From: Chromatiaceae bacterium
GTDB taxonomy: Bacteria > Pseudomonadota > Gammaproteobacteria > Chromatiales > Chromatiaceae
DNA: 64,000 nucleotides
Direction: 5' to 3'
Assembly: GCA_013426805.1 (NCBI GenBank)
Contig: JACDZG010000009.1
Span: forward strand, 36,551-100,550
Both the position numbers and the translations under genes were made by a program. The notes under the pieces were generated by a model. The model had not been told where the DNA came from. It saw only the letters and a program-made list of their open reading frames with translations, and did no database searches. Each line of letters begins with the position of its first letter. Position 1 is the stretch's first letter. This document shows positions 47,825 to 59,353 of the stretch, piece after piece.

Positions 47825-49665
47825 GCGCCGACCTCCGGTGCCATGCTGCCTTCGCGCTGCTGCAAATCCCACATCGCCGCATAATGCCCGCCGGCGTCGA
47901 GGAGTTGGCGATGCGTCCCCTGCTCGCGGATGCGCCCCTGCGCCATCACCAGGATGCGGTCTGCGTCCACCACGGTGGACAGACGATGCGCGATCACCAG
48001 GGTGGTGTGATCCTCTGCCACCTCGGCCAGGGTCTGCTGTATCGCCTGTTCGGTGTGGCTGTCGAGCGATGAGGTGGCCTCGTCGAAGATCAGGATGCGC
48101 GGGCGCTTCAGGATGGCGCGGGCGATGGCCACCCGCTGTTTCTCCCCGCCCGAGAGTTTCAACCCCCGCTCACCCACGACCGTGTTCCAGCCGTCCGGCA
48201 GATGCTCGACGAAGGTGCGGATGTGCGCCATCTCGGCCGCGCGCTCGACCTCCGCGCGGGTCGCTTGCGGGCGTCCATACAGCAAGTTGTAGTAGATGCT
48301 CTCGTTGAACAGGACCGTGTCCTGGGGAACGATGCCGATGGCGGCGCGCAGGCTGGCCTGGGTCAGGTCGCGCAGGTCCTGTCCGTCGATCAGGATCCGA
48401 CCGCCGCTGACCTCATAGAAGCGGAACAGCAGTCGCGCCAGGGTCGACTTGCCGGCCCCACTGTGACCGACCACGGCCAGGGTCTGTCCAGGTTCGATGC
48501 GGAAGTCCAAGTCTTTGAGAATCGGCCGTTCGGGTTGGTAGTGGAAGTCGACATGCGCGAAGCGGATACCGCCCGACCCCGGCGCGAGCGGTCTGGCGGT
48601 GGCCCGATCGGCAATCTCGGGGCGCCGCTCCAGCAACTTGAACACCAAATCCATATCTGCCAGGGCGTACTTGATCTGACGATAGACGACGCCGAGAAAG
48701 CCAAGCGGGATAAAGAGTTGAAGCAATAGCGCGTTGACGAGGACCAGGTCCCCGACGCTCAGGTCGCCGGCCACCACACCTTGGGCGGCGAAGATCATCA
48801 GCAACGTGACCCCCAGGGCGATGATGGCGCCTTGACCGAAATTCAGCACGGACATGGAGGTCTGGCTCTTGACCGCCATCTCCTCCCAGCCGGCCAGGGT
48901 GGCATCGTAGCGGTCGATTTCCATGCGCTCGTTGCCGAAGTATTTCACCGTTTCGTAGTTGAGCAGACTGTCGAAGGCCTGGGCATTCCCCAGGGAGTCC
49001 AGGCGGTTCATCTCATGACGGTAGTCCATGCGCCATTCAGTGATGGCCAGGGTGAAGGCGACATAGATCGCGACCGTGCCGAAGGTCACCAGGGCGAAAA
49101 TCGGGGCGTAGCGCCCGAGCATGATCGCTGCCACCAGAGCGAACTCCACCAGCACCGGCAGCACGCTGAACGCCATGTAATTGAGGATGGTGGAGACTGA
49201 GCGGGTCCCGCGCTCCAGATCCCGGCTCACCGCTCCGCTGTGCCGCTCCAGGTGATAGCGCAGCGACAGGGCGTGCAAGTGTTCCAGGACCCGCGTCGAG
49301 AGTCGGCGCATGGCGCGGTAGCGCACGCGCGCGAACACCACATCGCGCAGCTCGTTGAAGAGGGCGTTGCTGAGCTTGAGTGCGCCATAGACCAGCAGTA
49401 ACGAGAGCGGCAACACCAAGACCTGGCCCTTGGTTCCGTCGAAGGCATCGACGATTCCCTTGAGCGTCAGCGGGATGCCGACGGTCCCGACCTTGGCCAT
49501 CACCAGACACACCAGCGCGACCGCGGCGCGGCCGCGAAACTCCCACAGATAGGGCAGCATCCCGCGCAGGTTGTGCCAATCCCGGCGATCTCCGTGGACG
49601 CGCTCGGTTGCGATGATTCGTGGTTGCATGGGGATCTGGTTGCTTTCTCGCGGCGCGGATGCCAC
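47821..49665 (-). CDS. Atm1/HMT1-type ABC exporter
   Basis: 614 aa half-transporter from GTG 49665 (GAGG upstream); ATG 49629 is an alternative. Six membrane helices in the first 330 residues with RAMRRLSTRVLEHLHALSLRYHLERHSGAVSRDLERGTRS, the family segment of Atm1 proteins, and LNYETVKYFGNERMEIDRYD. The nucleotide-binding domain has Walker A GHSGAGKST, signature LSGGEKQRVAIARAIL and Walker B ILIFDEATSSLD. Atm1 relatives export glutathione-linked sulfur or metal compounds. Coupled to a redox-type two-component pair and a rhodanese, it suggests thiol or persulfide handling. Confidence 0.92.
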   Translation of the reverse strand: MASAPRESNQIPMQPRIIATERVHGDRRDWHNLRGMLPYLWEFRGRAAVALVCLVMAKVGTVGIPLTLKGIVDAFDGTKGQVLVLPLSLLLVYGALKLSNALFNELRDVVFARVRYRAMRRLSTRVLEHLHALSLRYHLERHSGAVSRDLERGTRSVSTILNYMAFSVLPVLVEFALVAAIMLGRYAPIFALVTFGTVAIYVAFTLAITEWRMDYRHEMNRLDSLGNAQAFDSLLNYETVKYFGNERMEIDRYDATLAGWEEMAVKSQTSMSVLNFGQGAIIALGVTLLMIFAAQGVVAGDLSVGDLVLVNALLLQLFIPLGFLGVVYRQIKYALADMDLVFKLLERRPEIADRATARPLAPGSGGIRFAHVDFHYQPERPILKDLDFRIEPGQTLAVVGHSGAGKSTLARLLFRFYEVSGGRILIDGQDLRDLTQASLRAAIGIVPQDTVLFNESIYYNLLYGRPQATRAEVERAAEMAHIRTFVEHLPDGWNTVVGERGLKLSGGEKQRVAIARAILKRPRILIFDEATSSLDSHTEQAIQQTLAEVAEDHTTLVIAHRLSTVVDADRILVMAQGRIREQGTHRQLLDAGGHYAAMWDLQQREGSMAPEVGA

Positions 49666-49738
49666 CTTGCCTCACGGCAGCGCGGCGAGCGCACCGCACA
49701 GCGACCCGGCAGATGAACAGCGCTCAAGATGAGGACGA

Positions 49739-50140
49739 ATGATGACAGATCCCACCCTGGACAGCACCGGTTGCGCCCTGCACGAGCCTTACGCGCTGCA
49801 GGTACTCGGCGATCAGATGGAACCCGAGTTCCCGGCCGGCTGTATCGTAATCATCGAACCGACCGACATCTGCCGCAGCGGGTCGTATATTTTCGTCGAG
49901 GTGGAGGGGGTTCGTTGGTTCCGCAAGTACGTCAAAGACGCGGGTGGTGCCGAGTCCCTGCTCGCGGAGAACCCCGTCTATCCGGAGATCGACCTCCGGG
50001 GTCTCGAATGGACCGTGCTTGGAGTCATCATTCAGCGTAACATTCGTCGGAAGATCAAGCACTACAACTATTCACACGGGTCAGAGACGGGACTCGACCC
50101 AGGTCGGCGGGCGCCCGCAAGGGATCGCCTGTCCCAGTAG
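49739..50140 (+). CDS. LexA/S24-like protein lacking the catalytic serine
   Basis: 133 aa. Residues 18-105 have the S24 peptidase fold pattern: YALQVLGDQMEPEFPAGCIVIIEPTDICRSG, where LexA-type proteins have G-D/N-S-M-x-P; here the serine position is glutamine. The lysine may be in RWFRKYVKDA. No DNA-binding domain. It ends with a basic tail. Self-cleavage is not expected; it could be a dimerisation or redox module. GAGGACGA precedes the ATG. Divergent from the ABC exporter operon. Confidence 0.75.
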   Translation: MMTDPTLDSTGCALHEPYALQVLGDQMEPEFPAGCIVIIEPTDICRSGSYIFVEVEGVRWFRKYVKDAGGAESLLAENPVYPEIDLRGLEWTVLGVIIQRNIRRKIKHYNYSHGSETGLDPGRRAPARDRLSQ

Positions 50141-50195
50141 TTCCCATGGCCCGCCGCGACCGTGCGGCCGCGCACCCGATCAGCGACCAGAGTCC

Positions 50196-50804
50196 ATGAA
50201 CATCGAGAACCTCTATCCCGCCGTGGAACGTGTGCGCGAACACCGCTTCGGGGCAAGTTCCAAAGAGGCGAGCTTTCTGCGCGCCTATCCGGCGTTGGTG
50301 GCCGCGGCGCGGGTGACCGCGGACGATCCGCTGGAACCCTTCCTGCGCACCGCTGCCCTGGCCTACGCCTGGATGCCTAAAGCGCTGAAGTTCGACGAGG
50401 ATTTCCTGCCTGCCGCGGCGGCGTCATTCGCCACGGTCAAGGCGAATGGAGTGACCATCAGCCGCGATCTGATCGACCCGGTCGCCGGCTGCCTGGGTTC
50501 ACTGGTGGGCGCATCCACGGTGCTGCATCTGGCCAATCCGGCGGTGTTCCCGATGTGGAACAAGCGGATCGAGCGCTTTCGTTTGTGCGAGACCCCGTCG
50601 TCCTTTCACATGGGCCAGACCCGCAACTACCTGGGGTTCATCGAGGATGTGTGGGGCATCACCTCCCACCCGATGTTTCTGACCTTCCATCACGAGTTTT
50701 GCACCGCCTATCAGGAACGCCTGCAGCGGCTGCATATCGCCGCTTATCCGCTGACCGAGCCGGGGGTCGTGCAATGTGCGACGGCCGAGTTGGCGCGGGG
50801 TTGA
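50196..50804 (+). CDS. Uncharacterised 202-aa protein
   Basis: Start ATG 50196 follows CAGAG; upstream codons are unlikely. The protein is helical: LYPAVERVREHRFGASSKEASFLRAYPALVAAARV, then AWMPKALKFDEDFLPAAAASFATVKA, VAGCLGSLVGASTVLHLANPAVFPMWNKRIERFRL, ending with aromatic helices. HLANP-x-x-FP-MWN has the look of an HhH-type DNA-glycosylase-like helix, but the match is too weak to name. It stands at the left border of the defence island. Confidence 0.55.
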   Translation: MNIENLYPAVERVREHRFGASSKEASFLRAYPALVAAARVTADDPLEPFLRTAALAYAWMPKALKFDEDFLPAAAASFATVKANGVTISRDLIDPVAGCLGSLVGASTVLHLANPAVFPMWNKRIERFRLCETPSSFHMGQTRNYLGFIEDVWGITSHPMFLTFHHEFCTAYQERLQRLHIAAYPLTEPGVVQCATAELARG

Positions 50805-50846
50805 TGTAGGGGCTTGCACCGGTTCGCCAGCAGGAATCGTCAGTTC

Positions 50847-51000
50847 ATGGACCAGGCCCAACACAACCGGCTCGTCAGCTTCATCTGAGGGATTGCCGAC
50901 GATGTCCTGCGCGACGTCTACCAGCGCGGCAAATACCGCGACTGCATCCTGCCCATGGTCGTCATCCGTCGGCTCGAGATCGTGCTCGGCCCCACCTCGG
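50847..51000 (+). pseudogene. hsdM: HsdM N-terminal remnant with internal stop
   Basis: From ATG 50847 the frame reads MDQAQHNRLVSFI, a TGA, then GIADDVLRDVYQRGKYRDC followed by ILPMVVIRRLEIVLGPTS. This is the start of a type I methylase, where the residue before GIADD is normally tryptophan; TGG has become TGA. After about 50 codons it runs into a recombinase fragment, so it is both truncated and stopped. Confidence 0.85.
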
Positions 51001-51102
51001 ATGCTCGACCACTTGCGCGCGGGTGACGTGGTGACGGTGACCAGGTTGGATCGCCTTGCGCGCACCACTCGCGATCTGTTGAATGTTGCCGAGCAGATCT
51101 AA
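51001..51102 (+). pseudogene. Serine recombinase/resolvase fragment
   Basis: 33 codons: MLDHLRAGDVVTVTRLDRLARTTRDLLNVAEQI. This is the central part of a Pin/Hin/Tn3-type resolvase domain (L-x-x-GD-x-x-x-V-x-x-LDRL-R), lacking the catalytic-serine N-terminus and the DNA-binding end. It joins the hsdM remnant to the helicase gene and may be a scar of the island's arrival. Confidence 0.8.
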
Positions 51103-51125
51103 GGTTAAGGACGCAGCACCTGACC

Positions 51126-54539
<3,414 letters not shown>

Positions 54540-54597
54540 ATCTGTCTTCAGTTCATCGTTCGCGCCTAGAATTCTGCTATTGCCGGAGAGTGGTAAA

Positions 54598-55470
54598 TTG
54601 AGTACCGGTCCTGTCAGGGTCTTTTTGGGCGAGATCCGCAGTTCCCAGGCGAGCTTTTCACGCCTGGCCAAGCTGCATGTTGCACTGAATGCATGTTTAT
54701 TCGATACCATCGAAGTTGACTTCTCCACCTGCCCCTGGTTCGATGCCAACATGAGTGCTGCGCTGGGTGTTGTTTTTGCTCGCGCAGCAGACAACATCAA
54801 GACCATTGAACCGGCGAGGCTCAGGCCAGATATTGAAAAGATTCTCTCGAAGAATTCTTTTCTTACCGAGTTCGGCTTTCGTAAGTGCCTCGACACCCAT
54901 GGAACCACCATTCCTTACCAGCGCTTCGCGATAGCGGAAGACCGCAATTTTGCGGAGTACCTGAACAGCCACTTAAGTGGAAAAGACCTGCCGCGCATGA
55001 CTTCGGCCTTGTCTGCGCGTTTCAAGAACAGCATTCTCGAGATCTTTGTCAATGCAACCATCCACTCGGAATCCGAACTGGGCATCTTTGCCTGTGGTCA
55101 GTACTTCCCGAACAAACATCGCCTAGACTTCTGTGTCGCGGACGCCGGTATCGGCATGCGCCGCAAGATCCACAAGGAGCTTGAACTCAAGATGAACTCC
55201 GATCAAGCGATTAAATGGGCCTTGCAAGAGGGGCATACAACCCGGAAAGGATCTGTACCCGGAGGACTGGGGCTCAAACTGATCCGGGAGTTCATAAACG
55301 TGAACAAGGGCCGTATCCAGATCGTATCGGATCGCGGCTACTGGGAGTTCAGCGCCGGTCGCGAGACCCTGACCCGGATGGACCTGGGATTTCCAGGTAC
55401 GGTGATCAGCATCGAGATCAACACCGCGGATACCAGCAGCTATTGCCTGCGCGGTGAACTGAAATCCTGA
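54598..55470 (+). CDS. STAS-like/GHKL ATPase protein, gene 1 of a PIN module
   Basis: 290 aa from a TTG at 54598, chosen for GGAGAG eight bases upstream; no ATG is available in frame. Residues 1-115 are alpha/beta with DTIEVDFSTCPWFDANMSAALGVVFA, STAS-like in pattern. Residues 150-285 are a GHKL (HATPase) domain: N-box FKNSILEIFVNATIHSE, G1 DFCVADAGIGM, and G2 KGSVPGGLGLKLIREFI. There is no phospho-acceptor histidine, so it resembles anti-sigma-type kinases rather than sensor kinases. Lower GC than its neighbours. Followed after 15 bp by DUF4325 and PIN genes. Confidence 0.8.
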   Translation: MSTGPVRVFLGEIRSSQASFSRLAKLHVALNACLFDTIEVDFSTCPWFDANMSAALGVVFARAADNIKTIEPARLRPDIEKILSKNSFLTEFGFRKCLDTHGTTIPYQRFAIAEDRNFAEYLNSHLSGKDLPRMTSALSARFKNSILEIFVNATIHSESELGIFACGQYFPNKHRLDFCVADAGIGMRRKIHKELELKMNSDQAIKWALQEGHTTRKGSVPGGLGLKLIREFINVNKGRIQIVSDRGYWEFSAGRETLTRMDLGFPGTVISIEINTADTSSYCLRGELKS

Positions 55471-55485
55471 ACGGGAGATTTCGCC

Positions 55486-55848
55486 ATGGGCGATATAGTC
55501 AAACTAAAGATATTCGACATTGTTGGGAGCCCGGTATGGGTGTCGACCGAGGACGGCCAGAAAGTCTTCCACGAAATCACTGCGGCACTCTCGGCCAATG
55601 CCGCGGTCGAACTCTCTTTCGCAGACCGAGAGAATCTCATCACGGCCTTCCTGAACGCGGCCATTGGCCAGCTTTACGGAGGAACCTACGAGGAATCTTT
55701 CCTGAAAGAGCATCTCATCTTCTCCGACACTACGGACGACGACCGTGCCATGCTTGAGCGTGTCACCGAGAACGCCAAGCGCTACTTTGCCAACCGGCAA
55801 GGCTATGACCAGGCGTGGCAAGGAGTCGTCGATGAAGATGAAGAATAG
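55486..55848 (+). CDS. DUF4325 (STAS-like) protein, gene 2 of the PIN module
   Basis: 120 aa. The core VELSFADRENLITAFLNAAIGQLYGGTYEESFLKEHLIF is the DUF4325 signature, predicted to have a STAS-like fold. Start follows GGGAGA. DUF4325 proteins commonly accompany GHKL ATPases, by analogy with RsbV/RsbW-type partner switching. Its last 17 bp overlap the PIN gene start, so the three proteins are probably made in fixed ratio. Confidence 0.85.
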   Translation: MGDIVKLKIFDIVGSPVWVSTEDGQKVFHEITAALSANAAVELSFADRENLITAFLNAAIGQLYGGTYEESFLKEHLIFSDTTDDDRAMLERVTENAKRYFANRQGYDQAWQGVVDEDEE

Positions 55849-56389
55849 GGCACATAATGCCGCGACCTATAACTTCCAGGCCGGCGAAAGCATTCTGATC
55901 GATGCAAATGTTTGGCTCTATCTAGCCCCGCCAGCGGCTCAACCCTCGCCACGCTGGGCGTCCGCGTACTCAGGAACGTTTGCTCGTCTATTGCGTGCCA
56001 AGGCCCGTCCTTTGGTTGATTGTCTGATTCTGAGCGAATATCTCAACCGGTACGTTCGGATCGAGTATGACGGTTCCTGGAAAGGAGGCTACCCAAGATT
56101 TAAGGACTTTCGTCAGTCCGCCGATGGTGCGGGTGTGTTACGCGCTGCCGTCGCAGAAGTCGAGCAAATCCTGAAAGCCGCCTCAGCACGGGATACGCCC
56201 CTTCCGAACATGGATTTGCCTTCGGTATTGGCCGTAGTGCAGAACGGGACTATCGATTTCAATGATGGGCTGCTGATCGAGAATTGTCGCATCAATGGTG
56301 GGAAGCTGCTGACCAACGACGGTGATATGACTATCGGAGGTATTGATGTATTGACCGCAAATAGCGCATTGCTCAGAAATTGCCCATGA
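55832..56389 (+). CDS. PIN-domain protein, gene 3 of the module
   Basis: 185 aa from ATG 55832 (AAGGAG upstream), overlapping DUF4325. PIN nuclease signature: first acidic residue in SILIDANVWLYL, a conserved E in CLILSEYLNRYVRIEY, and the last acids in DFNDGLLIENCRINGGKLLTNDGDM. Predicted single-strand RNase. Unlike VapC toxins it lacks a small VapB-like antitoxin; control by the GHKL/DUF4325 pair is inferred from the operon. Confidence 0.85.
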   Translation: MKMKNRAHNAATYNFQAGESILIDANVWLYLAPPAAQPSPRWASAYSGTFARLLRAKARPLVDCLILSEYLNRYVRIEYDGSWKGGYPRFKDFRQSADGAGVLRAAVAEVEQILKAASARDTPLPNMDLPSVLAVVQNGTIDFNDGLLIENCRINGGKLLTNDGDMTIGGIDVLTANSALLRNCP

Positions 56390-56553
56390 TCGCCAAGAAG
56401 AAACTCATCGAAGGGCGGGGCGAGACTCGGTGGACTGCGCTATCGCTTGTCTAGCCTACGGTCTACGGCCGAAACGACGAGCAAGGCCCCCGTGATTGGC
56501 CCAAGAAAGCCAGTTGCGGACCCCATTCCACAAGTGACCGGACCGACTCGGAC

Positions 56554-57918
56554 ATGCTGACAACGCTCCGCTTGCAGGGCTTCAAGAACTTTCGCGACGC
56601 CACGCTCGCGTTAGGTCCGCTGACCCTGTTGGTCGGTACCAACGCGGCTGGGAAGAGCAATCTGCGTGATGCATTCCGGTTTCTGCACGGCATCGGGCGA
56701 GGCTACTCCTTGGCCGAGATCATCGGCGAGAAGTGGGGCGAGGGCGGGGTCTTGCAGTGGCGCGGCATTCGCGGGGGGACCCGGGAGGCGGCCTTCACGG
56801 GGGCATCCATCTTTGCGTTGACAATCGAGTTCCGATTTCAAGAAATCGGCGCCCAGCCGCTCATTTTTCCAGAGGAAGGTTCCTATTTCATCGAAGTCGA
56901 TGTCGGAGATAACGGTAAGCCTCCACGGGTAATCCGAGAGCGGCTGACTGTCGGTGATCTAATGGTTTTCGATTCACATCCGTCGGGTGATCCATTGTCG
57001 GCGGCATCTCCTGATCCCGACCACCTGCCGGTAAGATTAATGAAGGGGCCGAGCCAGCGCGGCCCCTATGGGAAAAAGATCAACTGCTTGAACTTGCGGC
57101 CTGCCTTATCGCAGCTCGCAGAACACTCGCTGGATAGAAACGCGAGACTTTATGTCAAGATAGCTCTCGCGGAACTGTCATCCATGCGCTTTCTCGACCT
57201 GGACCCCGACGCCTTGCGCCGCCCCTCGCTGCCGGGCCAGACCGTCTTGGGCGACAAGGGCGAAAACCTCTCCTCCGTCTTGCAGAGCATCTGCACCAAG
57301 TCCGATCTGAAGGCGGCCCTCGCCTCCTGGATCGCCGAACTGACACCCATGGACGCCACGGATTTCGAGTTCCCGGCCGACCAGCAAGGCCGTATCCTGG
57401 TCAGCCTGATCGAGAAGGGCGGTGGGCACATCTCCGCGTATAGCGCATCCGACGGCACCTTGCGCTTCCTGGCCATGATCGCCGCACTGCTCGGCCCCGA
57501 GTCGTCGCGCTTCTATTTCTTCGAAGAGTTGGATAACGGCATCCATCCGGCGCGGCTCCATCTGCTGCTCGGTTTGATCGAGCGTCAGGCTGAGCGCGGC
57601 ACCGTGCAGATGGTCGCCACCACCCATTCGCCGGAGTTACTTGCGCTGCTCGATGGCAAGTCTCTGGAAAGCGCATCGCTCGTTTACCGCCTGCCCGGCA
57701 GCAATGAAGGGCGAATCGTTCGCATACTCGATATTCCGGGGGCGGCCGATCTCATCGCTAACCAGGACCTGGCTAAGCTTCATTCAACCGGCTGGTTGGA
57801 AGACGCCGTCTACTTCTCCGCGGATGACCACTTTCAAGCCTTGGCCGCCACCGGCAATGTGCAACAGGCGGTGGCCATCCTCGATCGGCTGGATGCCGAA
57901 GAGCGAGCCGCGCCGTAG
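56554..57918 (+). CDS. RecF/OLD-like AAA ATPase, standalone
   Basis: 454 aa. Begins MLTTLRLQGFKNFRDATLALGPLTLLVGTNAAGKSN (Walker A about 28-35) and has SAYSASDGTLRFLAMIAALL (signature-like), Walker B SRFYFFEELDNGIHPARLHLLLGLIE and ATTHSPELLALL. No TOPRIM nuclease domain follows, so it is not a full OLD nuclease. It stands between the PIN module and the Septu pair, 39 bp before ptuA. It may be a third defence ATPase or an accessory of one neighbour. The 164 bp before it are non-coding. Confidence 0.82.
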   Translation: MLTTLRLQGFKNFRDATLALGPLTLLVGTNAAGKSNLRDAFRFLHGIGRGYSLAEIIGEKWGEGGVLQWRGIRGGTREAAFTGASIFALTIEFRFQEIGAQPLIFPEEGSYFIEVDVGDNGKPPRVIRERLTVGDLMVFDSHPSGDPLSAASPDPDHLPVRLMKGPSQRGPYGKKINCLNLRPALSQLAEHSLDRNARLYVKIALAELSSMRFLDLDPDALRRPSLPGQTVLGDKGENLSSVLQSICTKSDLKAALASWIAELTPMDATDFEFPADQQGRILVSLIEKGGGHISAYSASDGTLRFLAMIAALLGPESSRFYFFEELDNGIHPARLHLLLGLIERQAERGTVQMVATTHSPELLALLDGKSLESASLVYRLPGSNEGRIVRILDIPGAADLIANQDLAKLHSTGWLEDAVYFSADDHFQALAATGNVQQAVAILDRLDAEERAAP

Positions 57919-57956
57919 AGCATCGACTCCGACAGGTTGATCAGAGAAACCGCATA

Positions 57957-59351
57957 ATGAAGATCGACAAGGTCGATATCACCTATTTCCGCTGCTTCAA
58001 GAGCCTCTCGGTTCCACTGCAAGCGGACGTCAATGTCATTGTCGGTGTCAATGGGGCCGGCAAGACTGCCATCTTGGATGCCATTGCCATCGCATTATGG
58101 CACCTCGTGGCAGCCAACGGTGGAGGCGGTCCCCGTCAAAGGGCCGTGCAAGGCGTTAGCTTGCGGCCAGCCGACTTACATATTCGCCCGGATGCCCCTG
58201 ACGCGATCTCGGGGCGCAGCGATCACGTACTGATCAAGGCGGTCGCGAAGAATTTTTACGGCGTAACCGGCTACCCGGCAAGAACCGAGAACGGTGGACC
58301 ACGGGATCTTGAGTGGGAGGAAGACATTCTTTTTCGCCTTCCTAACGGCTTCGCTTACAAGACCAAGCAATCGCTTGGACTGGCAGATGTCTACGGCTAC
58401 GTCAAGGCGCTCTGGCAAGAGATCCGGACCTCCGACCAGAAGGCGCTGATCCCGCTTCCTGTCGTTGCCTATTACCGCGCTAACCGACGCCTATCCGAGA
58501 TGCCCGATCTTGGGGATATCTTCAGCGTCAGTTTGGAGCGCGATCGTGCATTCCTCGGTGCGCTGAATGCAGGAACTGACTACCAGGCCATGTGCCAGTG
58601 GTTCTATCGACGAGAGAACCACGAGCTTAGGGAAAAGCTGCAAGTCCGCAACGACCGCGACTATCAGTTCCCGGATCTGAAGGCGGTGCGAGAGGCGGTT
58701 GCCGCGACGCTCGAGGATGTGGAGCGCGTCTTTTTCGACGATACGACACTCAAGGTGGCGTTCAGGAATCCGCAGGGTACGCCGAAGGATCTGGAGTTGG
58801 CGCAGTTGAGCGACGGCTATCGTAACCTGTTGGCACTGGTTCTGGATTTCGCTCGGCGCCTCGCCCAGGCGCATCCTTATTGGGACAAGCCGCTAGATGC
58901 CCCAGGGATCTTGCTGATCGACGAGATCGAGCTGCATCTGCATCCGTACTGGCAGCAACAGATTATTCCCAGGCTTCGCGAGGCGTTCAAGAACACGCAG
59001 CTCATCGTCACGACACATAGTCCGCAAGTCGTGACGACAGTGGGCGCGGAGGGAGTTCATATTCTTGAACAAGGACGTCTACGCCCATGCCCGGCACCAA
59101 CTTACGGCGCCAGGAGTTCCGATGTTGTGGCCGAAGTGCTGGGGGTTCCCAGCCTGCGACCGCCGAATAACGAGATTGCGGAGAAGATTTCCGAGCTTTT
59201 CGCCGCTCTGGATGTAGGAGATCTCAATCGAGCAAGACCGCTGCGTGCTGAGTTGGCGACCTGGGCCAACGGCTTTCCGGAACCGGATTTGGTGCGCGCC
59301 GATTTGCTTGTCCGCCGGCTAGAGTCGCGAGCGACCAGAGCGGGTCAATAA
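57957..59351 (+). CDS. ptuA: Septu ATPase PtuA
   Basis: 464 aa AAA/ABC-type ATPase: KIDKVDITYFRCFKSLSVPL at the start, Walker A VGVNGAGKTAILDAIAIAL, signature-like AQLSDGYRNLLALVLDFARRL, Walker B GILLIDEIELHLHPYWQQQIIPRLREAF and TTHSPQVVTT. A TIGR02646-type HNH gene starts two bases after its stop, the defining arrangement of Septu (also the effector part of some retrons). No reverse transcriptase is present, so plain Septu is the better call. Septu is known to protect against phages. Confidence 0.82.
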   Translation: MKIDKVDITYFRCFKSLSVPLQADVNVIVGVNGAGKTAILDAIAIALWHLVAANGGGGPRQRAVQGVSLRPADLHIRPDAPDAISGRSDHVLIKAVAKNFYGVTGYPARTENGGPRDLEWEEDILFRLPNGFAYKTKQSLGLADVYGYVKALWQEIRTSDQKALIPLPVVAYYRANRRLSEMPDLGDIFSVSLERDRAFLGALNAGTDYQAMCQWFYRRENHELREKLQVRNDRDYQFPDLKAVREAVAATLEDVERVFFDDTTLKVAFRNPQGTPKDLELAQLSDGYRNLLALVLDFARRLAQAHPYWDKPLDAPGILLIDEIELHLHPYWQQQIIPRLREAFKNTQLIVTTHSPQVVTTVGAEGVHILEQGRLRPCPAPTYGARSSDVVAEVLGVPSLRPPNNEIAEKISELFAALDVGDLNRARPLRAELATWANGFPEPDLVRADLLVRRLESRATRAGQ

Positions 59352-59353
59352 TT

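Noticed and set aside
56387..56458. Short frame MIAKKKLIEGRGETRW as a leftover of a second DUF1156 methylase start
   Set aside because: Only about six residues (KKLIE and neighbours) resemble the methylase N-terminus; too little to claim a duplication or displaced start.
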